This document shows, piece by piece, positions 12,912 to 24,989 of a stretch of DNA of 64,000 bases. This stretch comes from Angiostrongylus vasorum (Eukaryota; Nematoda; Chromadorea; Rhabditida; Metastrongylidae): the NCBI GenBank assembly GCA_018806985.1, contig JADANN010000462.1, forward strand, positions 1,293,501-1,357,500, written 5' to 3'. The position numbers were made by a program, and so were the translations under genes. Position 1 is the stretch's first letter; every line of letters starts with the position of its first letter. The notes beneath the pieces were generated by a model. That model searched no databases and was not told where the DNA came from. It was given only the letters and a program-made list of their open reading frames with translations.

Positions 12912-15900
12912 TCAGAATCCAAATGGATCCTGTCCTGGTTGAGAATGCGGTTGTGTCGGCTGGCCATATCCCATCGCAGTCCCCCCATACATAGGGTACG
13001 TGGATGGTGCAGCCTGAGATTGCTGTGGTGTGGAATAAACTGAAATAAGCGCGAGTGCGACATGTGCAGGGCAGTTTCACAGGTAAGTTTAAATTAATAG
13101 GTCATTTTATAATAAGGACGCCAACTCACCATGGGGATTTTGCACTTGCCACTGAGGTAAGTGACCACCGTAAACTTGTGTGGTGTACTGTCCAAAAGGT
13201 GTGGTATACTGTGTTGGCGCCCCATACGACTGCAACTGCGGATGAGCAACTGGAGGAACGGTCACGGGGAGCGGCATCGACACCTGAGGCTGACCCTGTT
13301 GTTGTGGTCCTCCCCACTGCACCGGACGCCTGAAGCAGACCCATGAAATTGGCACGAAACTCAAGAATCTCACATACACCACAAATACATAAATAGGTAA
13401 TGCCACCGATTTGTGACACAATTAAAACAATTACACACAAAGAAGAGAAAACACTATCTGGCAAACCATACACTTGAGTATTTCCGGCAATGGAAAGATT
13501 GTCTGCAAGATTTGATAGCGCAGTGTCGATGTCACCTCCTATTTTGGATTGCCCTTGTTGAACACCAAATGGATCAAAAGAACCTGAAACAAGTCTATTA
13601 ACATAAAGCAATGAGAAGAAAACAGCACAGGACACCACTACGGTTCTAAAACGTCAGCTGAATGACAGACAACAGCACAACGTGAAGAAACACCGAAAGT
13701 ACTTCACTACAAAATACCATTTGTCATATTTATAGCGCACCTTGCTGATAAGGGTAGCCTGAAACAATTGATAAAATAGACCACTATACGTCAACTGTGG
13801 ATGACTATCTGAATGACATAGAAAACCGATAAAAGCGCATCTCAACGTCACTTAGCGATTTGCGTACTTTGATGCGCCGATGACTGCTCATTGCTGCTTT
13901 GCATGGGATTGGTAGACTGCACCATGCCAACTGGGAAATGTGCTTGATCAGAATAGCTTCCGTCAGTATGAGCTGGAAATCACAACCTTCTGAGATCAAT
14001 GCGGCTGCAAAAACACTAATGAAAACAAAAGAGCTGTGGAACTGCCAGCTTTGGAAAGTGAAATGTCGTGTTGAGGTACAGAAGAGGTAGGTGCGGAAGA
14101 CCTCACTAATTAACGGATGTGAGAAACCTATATGCGGTAAACTAAACATCAGTATCTTAGGTCCAGATGGGAAAAACGGAATACTCTATAGATTCTTGGT
14201 GAAAAATTGATTAGATTCAATATTGAAGCAATCTACCCAAAAGAAAAGAAAACACAATAACTTCTTAAACTGTGGAATTCTGGACGAAAAACATGGAGGC
14301 GATCTTGTAAAAATTCAAGAAAGACCCTAAATACAACCATAACAATGGTGAGATATTCGCAAAACTTGGAGCCCGGGCCAGACCGAACCACGATTACCTT
14401 TTCCGGAGGTTCGCGTATTACACATTGCACCACTTAGGCCTTTGCTTTGCGTTTCTCTCGGTTCTAGTCAAAGACTCTAGATTTGAGGAAGTCAACTAAG
14501 GATATTATCCAACACCGGAAATATTCCTTCAAATCAACCCAGAACAAGGTAAAAAGTGTATGTGAAATATGGTGCATGATTTTGATTATCTCCAGTTGTA
14601 CCATTTCCTCCAAATAGTGTCTCCCTGATAACATTCATATGTTCCTTTAACAATATGCAGCTCTATATACCTGAGGAAGTGGATGCGTTACTGGAATAAA
14701 AACCTACAGAAAGGAGTTTGCTCATAGATTCCTTTCGGCTGAGAAGATTGAATTTGAGTTGTATCTGTTAACACATTTTTGGACATTTGCGGTTGCTGCA
14801 CTTGAAGCGAAATGGGTGAATCATTTGTAGAAGAAGTAGCGGACGGAAATTTAGTTGGATCCGTATGCTGCGACGCCACTCCCGTACCATATAACGTTCC
14901 TTCTGTTTCAGGAACACCAACTGGTGCAGTATTCGGATCGATCTCGGGTTTCCACATCGACGCAGGTGGTTGTTGTTGTTGTTGTTGTTGTACACCGGTA
15001 AGGAACGGATTGGCATCACTCACACCGATATCTCAAACTTATTTTGCAGCACCCAGCCATTAAAAAAGCCGGACTAATGGTAAGAAGTCAAACAGCAAAC
15101 AGAGATTAGCACAGCCCCAGATTACAGATCTTCTTTGGTGGAAAAGAGATTTGATGTTTGAACGAAACAGTTGTTGGAATAGTACAAATTTTCTAATAAC
15201 CAGGTATTAAAATTAAGAGCTGGAGATTCTGTTAACGAACTGGTCAAATCCGCTGAAACGCACTAACACTTCTTTCACGAGATCGATGACACAATAAATC
15301 CGGCTTTTCCAGAACGGTGGCTCAGATCACAGACAGATCAATATTTTCGTGTGCTCATACACTCTGATCAAATCACAGCATTGCCTTCAGAATTAATGCC
15401 CTTTGCACTGCTTTGAACATACTGAACTTCTTCTCCGGTGAACACTGACATGGAAACTCAACACAGAAAACATGGAAAGCATGAACGAGCACAATATATA
15501 AGTCATTCAGCATGACATTTAAGAACACAGGTAATGTCTGATTCTCGCAAAAATCGCGAATGACCAAACTTGACAAGACTATAGCATTCAACACTACCTC
15601 CGTTAACGTCGCCGACTTTTCTTGCAGAAAACGCACCAACGAAATCAGCCTGGAATCCATTCGAATGCCCGTTGACTTCCGAGACTCCAGCAGAAGATCC
15701 CACCGATGGTGCCACAGCTATAAAATTACGACCACTAAACATGCAACATTTCCACAACATGCGACATGTCAAGCACTCGAATCTCGTCGGTCCTACAAAG
15801 TACAAAAGGTCCTTCTTGAAAAAATCTACGACCGGATATTACCTAGATAGAAAAGCACAATCCGAAAAATTCTACACGAAGAAACCACATCACGCAGTCC

Positions 15901-18900
15901 TATGTACATGGAACAATATCGTTCGTTTACTAAGCAACCAAACAACGTGCAAATCATAGCATGAAGACAGCTTTGCCACAAATGAAGTATAGATTCAACC
16001 ACATTAACACATAACGCCCCGGGCTGGCTCTCCGATAAATGAAGACAGTTTCTTGATCACTTCAAAAATTTCAGTATTTAATTTCGCATTCAACTCCGAA
16101 ATTCGATCCAACAAAGAAATTTCCATCCATCGTCTTAATCGACTAGAGTTGAACCTTTCAAAAAACTGGCAACAAAATTCAAAATTTTAGATTTCCAAAA
16201 TGAGCGCAGCAGCCACAAAAACCATTGATCCACTGCGGGACATTATCGCGCTTTTCCAACTGTTTTTCTCTCTGAGATTCAATGTTTTGCACAACGTAGC
16301 GAAAAAAATACATCTCGGGGCTTTCAGAAAACAAGAATTTCTTTTGTAGAGCATGAGATCTCGTATTTAGCAAAGATCTGCATATTCTGGCTTTAACTGA
16401 ATTTATAAAGTTCTCAACTACTAAGCAAAATATGTTAATTTAAAAGCGGCCACTATTTTTGCTCTAAATACATTGTATTCAACATATTTCGGACGTCGTG
16501 CGCTACGTACCAGATGTTTGTTCCAAACGTATTTGCGGGAAAGCACAGCCCAAACCATAATGTTGCACTTCATCAAAATTTAGACAAAAAAAAACCCCCG
16601 AAGAACTATATAACACAGCATTTCCGAAGACCTCCATAAAAGTTAAAGAAGGGTACACAACGAAAAAGTCTACCTGCTCCGACTGAAGGGTAAACGTTTG
16701 TAGGCGCTTGACTCGAGCTATTTGGTGCACTAAATTGAGCGAATGGATTTGTCGCATCCATTTGAGGCTGTGTTGGGGGGCTAAATGTCAACCGTGTGCA
16801 TTACAGTAACAGATATGTAGACTAAACTTCTACTGGAAATTTTATCAAACCAAATGGAAGCGATCACGCTATTCACCCAACTAAGTCCTACTTCGAACAA
16901 ACTAATTGGTAGAACTCTCTCTTCTGTAATGAGTCTTGTGATTCACCTGTGCCGGCGTGTTGAACAAATCTAAAAGATCATCGTTTGGCTTTTTTGCTTG
17001 ATTAGCGAGCGCTTCCGCAGCAAATGGATTGAAATTTGAGGTAGTTGCCATCGATGAAGCACCTGATTTATCTCCATTATGTGTAAGCATTATTCAATAA
17101 GGACCGGCCTACACATGACAAGATATGGACACAACAACAAAGACAGAGAGAACTTGCCAACTGATTTCTGTTGACGTTTCTGTTCCTCAAACTGACGTAG
17201 TCTCTCTTTCTCCAATTCTATATATCTATTACGTTCGGCGTCCCCAACATGTGGATGCATTTGAAATCCACCGACCATTGAAAAATTAGCTACTTGTGCT
17301 TGGTAGGATGGATACTGCAATCCAACAAGCACTTATGAAGATATTAACAGCAAAAAATCAAATTTTCAGTCTTCAGCACAGCTAATAAATACAGGTACTA
17401 CCTGGTCATGAACACCAACTGAAGGAGCTCGGCCACCCTCCAAATGAGTAAGGTGAGCTTCCAGTGCTTCCAACAGACTCGCCGGTGCCCTCGTTAAATC
17501 AGGGATTTCTCCGCGATCTATACCAACTGATTCAGCCACGCGTAGAAATTCGGATACCTTATCCAAACGTGTCTAAAATACATGCTTAATTGCTTCGTGA
17601 TTAAGCACCAGAATACACAGAATGTGAAGGAGCAACTGGATAAAAACGTTAAAGAAACACTCATCTCAGGGGCAACCGGCATCTCTTAACTACTGGCCAC
17701 CGTGCTTAACTTATATATTCTTAAAAACTATAACCTACGTTGTTTACTCTTTTTTTTTGCTGCCTATTACAGCTCTTCACGGCAGGGTATTTCGTGAAAT
17801 ACATCCATAATAATGCAGAGATATTTGAGTTCAATGCCGATACGCGCTCCCCAAATTAATCCCGTTGACGAGTGATTGCTGATGGTACTGGTCGATTGAA
17901 AACTAGCTGAGATAGGCGAAACGAAGGACCCGTACGGTGTGGTAGTGAACGCGTTAGCCCCTCGGAAAGGGTAGAAAAGGTAATAGCGCGTTCGCTCCCC
18001 GCCGCAGACACCTGCCGTCCGGAGTTTTGCAAATATCTCAGCATCATTATGGTTCTTGCATAAGTAGTAAGAAAAAGCATCTGACATCGTAATGAAAGCG
18101 GAATAATGAGAATGGGAAGGAAAAATGGTTCCCATGAACAAAACGCGTTGACTGACTAACCAAGAACCCTTTATACGTATCAAGCGCATCGCGACACTGT
18201 TTTTTGTTCATATCGAAGTACTTTTCTAGTAAGTTTATGATTCCGTCATTGTAGCAAGCGAAGAGACGAATGAGGTCACGAAACAGAAGAATAAACGAAC
18301 AGTTGATGACACCATTATTAAGTTCGCTCGCAGACACCTGAAACCATAAGGTCTTAGTTCTCTGCCTTTCAATGTTTAATCTGTCAAAAAGTCCGGAACA
18401 TCGAGGAAGAAACTTTGTATAGGAACTGACGATCCTCTTCCACTTAGCGTTATGTTCATATTGAAAACTAGATTTCAACAAGAATTCGCTCTTTTCATGG
18501 ACATTGTCGAATCGACACTTTGTTTGGAAACAATTACTTCCAATCAGATTTAATATTTTTGCCTATAAATAACTGATGGCATATTTTTGCTACAATACGT
18601 GCCCTCAAGATGAAAACTTCGTAAATACAACGTTCCTTTGAAGAAAAAAATCGTAAAATGTGGATAAATCATGAAATGTGGAAAGGATTCATAAAGTTTG
18701 AAGCGAAACGATGAAATCCACCTGAAACTCGAGTAGGGCATCAATTTGATTCTGTAGAATTGGTAGCGTTTTAAGGAGCTGAAAAATAAGGAAAACTTAT
18801 ATATCATAAAAAATAGCACCATGCGAACCAATAACTGTTTCGTGTTAACTTAAAACCACTTATGCTACCCGTACTTCTGTTAAGAGTCGAGTGAATCGGG

Positions 18901-21027
18901 CATGCAGCAATGGGGTTTCTAGTTGTCTCTGCACCGGACATGTTCAATGCATTCTGCTAACTCGAACGACGAGGATACCATTACACTTTTCTGACAACAA
19001 ACCTTCCGCTAGTGTCTAACCTTTTCGGTTGGATAGTTTGCTATGAATAGACACGCACATTTCATGGAGTTAACCCTAAGCCACGCGTTTAGTGCAGTGG
19101 TCGAAGGCACCCTGCAACACACATGAGATCGACCCCGCGCCCCAGGCCCACCACGCCTTCCTCCCTTTGGGATCCGGCAAATTGTTACCAAACTTGTCTA
19201 GGAGGATAGCAGCATTGACTCAACGGACCACCGCGAGTCATTGTAAAGGCCAGATATGTACTCAATCATCTTCAACTATGCTTAACGAAGTTGAATGCAT
19301 GGCGTATCCCTAAGGGATTGACCAACGCCGAGAGCTCTAACTTTTTTAACCCTAAACCACGCGTCATATAAGACCCTATCACCTTACTACACGCTTTCGA
19401 CAGAACTGACCTGTAAGCACATTCTACAACTACTTACACAAACGTAGTGGTTACTTGACGAATACTGAAGGAATAGGCCAAACCGCTACGATAAGGAGCC
19501 CGATATAAAGAACCTTCTATGTCTGAGGGCTCTACGTCACTGCAAGGGTATGGCCAACTGTCTTCTGTGTTTACTATGACTGATCTGCGTCAAAGGACGT
19601 ATCATATAGCCTTGTCATTAACGGGCTTGGAAATCCTAACAAGAAAGAAATTGACTTCACAAAACAGCATCGTTACCTTATCTGTGTGCATAGTGCGTAG
19701 AAGCCCATCCTCCCTGCCGCGTTTCACCTTGCAGAAGTCGAAAGCGCACACTCGGTACGTGGCTATCTTCTCTCCAATATACTTCCCGTACTTACGTACG
19801 TGCTGGGACATGTCGTATCCTGCAATCAACACAAACTAGGAAATAATGACGCACACAGGAACCGACTACAAAACTTTTCGGCATGACTACCTGCTTAAAA
19901 CATAAATGGTATAGAGCAAGAGTATCAAAAGAGTACTATGTCCTAACCTATACGAGTGCCAGCATTTGAGGACATTTAACAAGAGCTATGTTGCAAAGAT
20001 CAATTTTGTTGCAGTAGAAATTTCACACCGACATAGGTCGTATTAGGTTATAAGGATAACCTATTATAATACAATTCCCACAACCGACTTTCTATTAACC
20101 TCGGCATTGATCGGACAATTCTTTATATTCTCATTGAGCAAACACGAGGTGTTCGGCGGATTTTGCCTTCCTCAGGGCCTGGAATGGTCAATTTAACTGC
20201 AACCTTCCCAGCCATAGGGTCAACCAAAACCTCAGTTTACTCGTAAACGAAGAAGTAAAATAACACGTGTTTTCAACAAGAAAACAAGAATATAAAGTAT
20301 TATAACACAATAGCAATCAATCATACTAAAGAATAGCAAATAAGACACTTGGTTTACCTGATGTACTGTTTTTGTCAAGGAAATTTCCAAGATTAAAAGT
20401 GGTATTGCATGATGCCAAGTACTGTGAAAACCTCTCATTGCCATAGCACATGATATTGTGAATTGTGATCAGAGCCTTGTAAACGACAGTCCAATTGGGA
20501 TGCTGGGTCCTCTCTATCAAAAGATTTGCCATTGATGGGATTGACACATTCGGCTCGTTCGTACAATGTAGCAAGTCTGGAATGCGCAGAAGTGACAGTG
20601 ACAGATCGATCTCTCCCACAACACAACAGCTACATGAACTCCACAATGTTCCCAAAAACATCATACAACTTATGAAATTCTTCTTGGCGACAAATACTAC
20701 TGAAGAAAACGGGATAACTTAGCACTCACAGTCAAGATGCTTCTTTTTGGGAGCCATCAATTCCTCAGTTGTTGCCTTACATATGGTTTTTCCAAGTTGG
20801 CTTCCAGCGAGTGAGTGCTTAGCCGCCGTTAACCTATACTTAATGCATAAAATAAAAGTTTAAAACAAATCCATCTTACCATCAATTCTTCAACAAAAAA
20901 ATACTTTAGAACGCAAACAAAAGGAACAATGAAACTTGTACACATAAGTTACCCACCTGTCGGATATGGTCTGACCACCCGTGGTGAACGGCATCGGCTG
21001 ATGCAAAGCTTTCTCGATAGTTTGCAT
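12912..21027 (-). CDS. unc-11: UNC-11, AP180/CALM-type clathrin assembly protein (ANTH domain)
   Basis: UNC-11 binds PI(4,5)P2 and clathrin and recruits synaptobrevin during synaptic-vesicle endocytosis. Exons, 5' to 3': 20957-21027, 20730-20833, 20358-20576, 19677-19819, 18722-18778, 18161-18337, 17402-17572, 17158-17314, 16947-17062, 16674-16767, 15598-15717, 14708-15031, 13868-13972, 13741-13758, 13472-13583, 13130-13329, 12912-13039. Phases agree at every join, giving about 771 residues, longer than the roughly 590 I recall for the worm protein. The start is Met at 21027 ([14 protein letters not shown]). The ANTH domain fills exons 1-7, with the [17 protein letters not shown] segment, the [12 protein letters not shown] helix, [16 protein letters not shown] and [17 protein letters not shown]. 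The tail carries endocytic motifs NPFAA, NPFAQF, NPFLTG, DPFGV and a C-terminal DPFGF, plus a seven-Gln run. The exon 8 donor is GC (17157-17156). Exon 9, 10, 13 and 14 borders are the least certain. It would act at presynaptic and other plasma membranes. Confidence 0.93.
14335..14460 (-). repeat. SINE family C copy in a unc-11 intron
   Basis: As written it has gagatattcgcaaaacttgg followed by gaccgaaccacgatta and ttacacattgcacca, i.e. tail, B-box-like block and head reversed. The tRNA-like head therefore lies at the 14460 end and the copy is in the same orientation as unc-11. Confidence 0.6.
14977..14998 (-). repeat. Trinucleotide run encoding seven glutamines in unc-11
   Basis: A run of CAA codons on the minus strand (ttg repeats as written) encodes the poly-Gln stretch directly after the NPFLTGV motif in the 324-nt exon. 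Such runs are prone to length variation between alleles. Confidence 0.8.
17758..18057. repeat. Inverted composite of two family B SINE pieces in a unc-11 intron
   Basis: The left piece (about 17758-17828) is the 3' tail of a family B element, with the cacggcagggtattt and gcagagatattt blocks. It abuts a nearly complete family B element in the opposite orientation (17829-18057), which ends at ttttgcaaatatctcagcatcatta. Together they lie in the 17573-18160 intron, between the exons encoding the end of the ANTH domain. Confidence 0.65.
19085..19350 (+). repeat. SINE family A copy in a unc-11 intron, antisense to the gene
   Basis: Starts with gtttagtgcagtggtcg and an aaggcaccctgca block, then has the family A body, ending near gccgagagctctaac. 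It lies in the intron between the exons at 19677-19819 and 18722-18778. Confidence 0.7.
20065..20135. repeat. Diverged fragment of the fold-back arm family
   Basis: The segment gactttctattaacctcggcattg is the reverse of a string just beyond the right arm of the palindrome at 62203-62570 (ccgaggttaacagaaagtcg). Nearby sequence is similar but degenerate. It lies in the intron between the unc-11 exons at 20358-20576 and 19677-19819. Confidence 0.35.
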
Positions 21028-21255
21028 ATTTGGAGTGGATAGACAGTTGTAGGAAAAACTAAGATCCTCCCAAAGCTAAATACTTACAAAGAACTGAAAA
21101 CAATTAAGAAACAAAGTGGAAGAAACGTTCATATGGAACAAGAAATCGATAAACGAGACTTAAGGAATGATCAAGGACTGGAGATTTGGTGACGAAAAAG
21201 AAATGATGGCGCAAGGAGGTGAGTGTAGTGGATTTATCGACGTGGGCGGCGGTGG

Positions 21256-21366
21256 ATGCAGGCCGACTCCGGCATGCACGCATGGGAATCGATGCCTTCG
21301 AGTACGATCGCATTTTCGGGCACCTCGGGCCACTCGGACGTCTTCGGCCCAGTCGAAGATCTTCAG
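21256..21366 (+). CDS. Possible first coding exon of an unidentified plus-strand gene, divergent from unc-11
   Basis: An ATG at 21256 opens a 37-codon frame (starts MQADSGMHAWESM, ends FGPVEDLQ) that runs exactly to a GTAGAC donor at 21367. The stretch is CpG-rich compared with its surroundings, as first exons often are, and begins only 229 bp from the unc-11 start in divergent orientation. I found no convincing downstream exons and do not recognise the peptide. It may equally be promoter sequence that happens to be open. Confidence 0.25.
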
Positions 21367-22794
21367 GTAGACCTAAATTCTCAAGGAACACCGTTACAAC
21401 CACAAAAACCAGCGGGACGACCCGAATGGCAACGAGACGCGCTGTGAACCTGACGTGACGACGGCGAAAGAATTCGTGGTCTTTGGTGTGGACGGCCCGA
21501 CACGTTGCTGTCAATCGACCAAGATGTGACAGAGAAACCGTATTTTCGACGAAAACCACCCAAATCGTATTCAGATGGGTAAAACAAACACTGCTCGGAC
21601 GTGTGAATCATAGTCGTTCTCCCAATTGCATCTGATTCCTTGCAGTCGGCGAGACTCCTGACAAAATATAGATAAAGTCTCTACGGATCCATAGTAAAAC
21701 AGATTAGGTATGAAAAAATGTGAGGATTAAATGTCAGAACGTCACACGACGCCAAGAAGCCTTCATATCTACGGCTCAAAAATTCTGTGATATGGACTTT
21801 TCTTTGATGTTAGACAGACTTCTAGAGTGCATCAGATTCCGTGAGCCCAAACGAATGCAAGACCCAATTTGTCCGGTGCCAGGGTCCATGGGTTGAAAGT
21901 GTGTGCCCAAAAAAGTGCAAGACCGAGAATTCCAGGCCAGTTTCCGTACTTGACTTATGACTGCCGAGGCCAACGAAGATCAATTGTCCACACTCCCCAT
22001 ACTGGTTTATTGTCGATAAAAAGAACGAACGTGCAAGTATGAGCAATTGAAGAATGTGGGGTGTTAGTTAATACATAACGAGGAGTATCCTCTTGCAGTT
22101 GATCCTTAAGGAATTTCTAGTGCTGTCAGTGAGTAGAGTTATGATTGGTTCAGTTCCAATACCACAGACTGCAATTGAAATCCTTTTTTACTGTAACCCA
22201 GTAGAACCGTAACTGAGAATTCTGTTCTGTCCTAGAGGTAACGGCGTATTCATTGCACCGGTAGGTAGAATACCACTGAATGCCTGGCTCTACGGCCTTC
22301 CTAGATCCACCAAATCCACACGATCCTCCTCCAACTTGTGGTTGTTTCACTTCGACGTCACTGTCAATCCTCCCAGGTCTACGTACGAGGAAGTTTCTTT
22401 TAAGCCAGAAGTTCATCTGCAACGCCAAATAATCGCATATTTCGGATGGCATGAAGTGCACACTCTTCGAACCAACACTCCTTCCACATTTCCTCCGTAG
22501 TACGTTTATTTGCCAATCATCGCCTTCTGTTCCCTGTTGTGAAGGACGACATCGCTAACTTATCAGAAATATTTAGTAGTTATCAGTTGCCAATAAAAAA
22601 CTCTCGAGCTCTGCAGAGAAATGAGGTTTTTGGTCAGGCCGTCGACAGGTCGTCTCATTCAATACACCTTCCCAGATTACAGATTCACGTTGCTCTAAAG
22701 CCACTACAAAGCACGCCAACATTTGAAAAAGGAAATAAACTTGGGTTTAGAGTTCTCGACAAAAAACAGCCGATCTAATCAAGAGTTGCAAAAT

Positions 22795-22945
22795 AAAAAT
22801 CACAATGTTTGCTGAGATACTTGCAAAACTTCGGATCGCAGGTGTCTGCGATAGGGAACGAACGCACTATTACCCTTTACGGGGCTAACGCGTTCACCAC
22901 CACACCATGTGGGTACCTCGTTCCGCCTTTCTCTCAGCTAGTCCT
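22795..22945 (-). repeat. SINE family B copy
   Basis: As written it has gctgagatacttgcaaaact, gcaggtgtctgcg, gctaacgcgttcaccaccacaccatg and ctcagctagtcctatcga, the same order as at 7285-7445. The tail with the ggcagggtat block is absent. Confidence 0.65.
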
Positions 22946-23639
22946 ATCGATGCAAAATAGCTTACAATACTGGAAGGCGACTCTTGAAAGTTTAACCCAT
23001 AACGCCCGGCGTCGCCACAAGGGGCGTCCGTAGGCATCTAGACCAGGGGGACGATGTGGGCACTATGGCATCCATTTTCAGCTCATTGGGGCTCCAGATT
23101 CTTACTCTGGTTAGTGAAAAACTATTTTTTTACCGTCAAAAAGCAAGGCGACGAAAAAATGGCTCATATTCCATTCGGAGAGCCACGCGAAACAGCAACG
23201 TCAGAGGTGCTGACAATGCTAATGGTAAAAATGAAAAGGACCTACTGCAGAATGTACAGACATATTTCATGAACATCTTATAGTGAACGTAAAGGTTAGT
23301 TTAGCCGAAAAGCAAATAAATCTGAGCGATAGAGCGAGCAAGCATGTTTGATCTTGCAGACGAGGAAGTTACTGGCTCTGAACATTCATATCCTTAGGAT
23401 CTGCAGCTGAAGTTTATTGAGAGCATGTACCTACTACAGAACCACCTTCGGCATCACGATGTCCCTCATTAGGGAAGGACTGTCGAATCCCAGAAGAGCG
23501 CGCCCCTTGGAAAGATGCGTTTAAAGGACCGGATACCGTGTCCAGGTTGCAGCGGTTGAGGAGATTGGCGCTCATCGATTCATCCTCATTGGTCTTACCT
23601 TGACTTCTGTCTTTGTACTGCCATCTCTGTCTCGACAGT

Positions 23640-23745
23640 GTTTCTGCTTTTACCTACTGCCTGTGTTGTTTCATGGCACGGTGTGATGTGAAAGGCAACC
23701 ACAACGATGCTGAGATATGGGCAGGACTTCGAACCTCAGTTGGGC
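23640..23745 (-). repeat. SINE family B fragment (tail half)
   Basis: Shows a tttacctactgcc block, an atggcacggtgtgatgtgaaa block and acgatgctgagatatgggcaggactt, then diverges. Only the tail half of the element is recognisable. Confidence 0.5.
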
Positions 23746-23974
23746 CTCGTGCCTTCGCTCGTATCTCCAACGTCCTTGTGGTCTTGGGGGTCAGTTATCA
23801 AAGTGGGCTATGCAGTTGGGGATGGGTGTATTCATTTTTTTTCACTTGTTTGTTCTTTGCATCGTACCTTTTGTATCGTTCGTCACACCGCTTAATTTCA
23901 CACATGGACCAAAGTGTGGTGCTGGTCTTTACTTTCTTTTCCATATATAATTTCGACAAACCAATGTTTTATAA

Positions 23975-24262
23975 GGGCACGTGTACGGTGGTCGGAGGCG
24001 CCCTGCAATACGCACCTGGGATCGATCCGCGCGCCCGTGGGTCACCAAACCTTCCATCCCTCCGGGGTCCACAAATTGGCACCAGACTTGTTTGAGTTGA
24101 TAGCAGCACTGGCTCGATACATGGGTAGGCCACCGCCAGTAATTGTAAAGGCCAGATATGCATCTAATCACCTCCAAACGATGCTTAATGAAGTCGATTG
24201 CATGGCTCCTTCCTCAAGGATTGATCAGCGCCGAAAGCGTTATCCTTTTTTAATGTTTTATA
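23975..24262 (+). repeat. SINE family A, full-length copy
   Basis: The head is acgtgtacggtggtcgg with a ggcgccctgcaata block and ctgggatcgatcc, followed by all the body blocks, and it ends with gccgaaagcgttatcctttttt. The terminal T run fits RNA polymerase III termination or the end of a SINE. Confidence 0.75.
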
Positions 24263-24989
24263 GAAGCCTAGAAAAGTGATAAAGTTTTTTTCTTCGACTC
24301 GAGGTGTAACAGGTTTTTTAACAACTGGGGATAATTTCTCGATCAATAAAGTATATCAGGTACTTGGGACTTCATAGTTTCATTGAAAACACTTTGTATA
24401 ATTTTGAAACAGTGTCCTTTGAAATTCAAATGCAGTTAAAATCAGGATCTTCAAAAGGCAAATTTGGATTGAAATTTTAAATTTGTTATGGACTTTCCCA
24501 CGCAAGAGCGTTAGCTCTAAAATGAACGACGCATCGGAGAACACCATGAGGTCCAGCTAGAGAAAATCCCGTTGGCTCATATGTTTTCATTTCCGAAATA
24601 TGAGCCTTGAGGGAAAAAAAAGTGGAGGAAATGGGCGTCATGGGCTCCAGAAAATCAGAGGTTCATCGTGGTAAAGGAAGAGAACTTTTAATCTCTAGAA
24701 GGAAGATTTTCAGTTCCTAGTCTTTTCTGTTGGAATCGATGAAAACTACTATGAACTGAAACTAAATGATTTGGGTCTGAATGTGGCTATTATTTTTGCA
24801 TCGTTTGACTCTTATAGAAATCATGCCATCGCGTAAGGGTTAAAGTAGCACAAGGAGCATAATTCGCTGGTAGCTCCGTTGTGAAGTCGTGAACACATGT
24901 TTTTATTTCTCGCACTTCAACTACAGAACATGAGATTAAGTTGTTGCCACCACTGCCACTTATAAGTTCTAGTGCCAATTTGGGATGAT

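Noticed and set aside
21104..21559. 151-codon minus-strand open frame upstream of unc-11
   Set aside because: It is a shadow of the CpG-rich stretch, with biased low-complexity composition and no splice or protein support. The unc-11 start is well defined at 21027.
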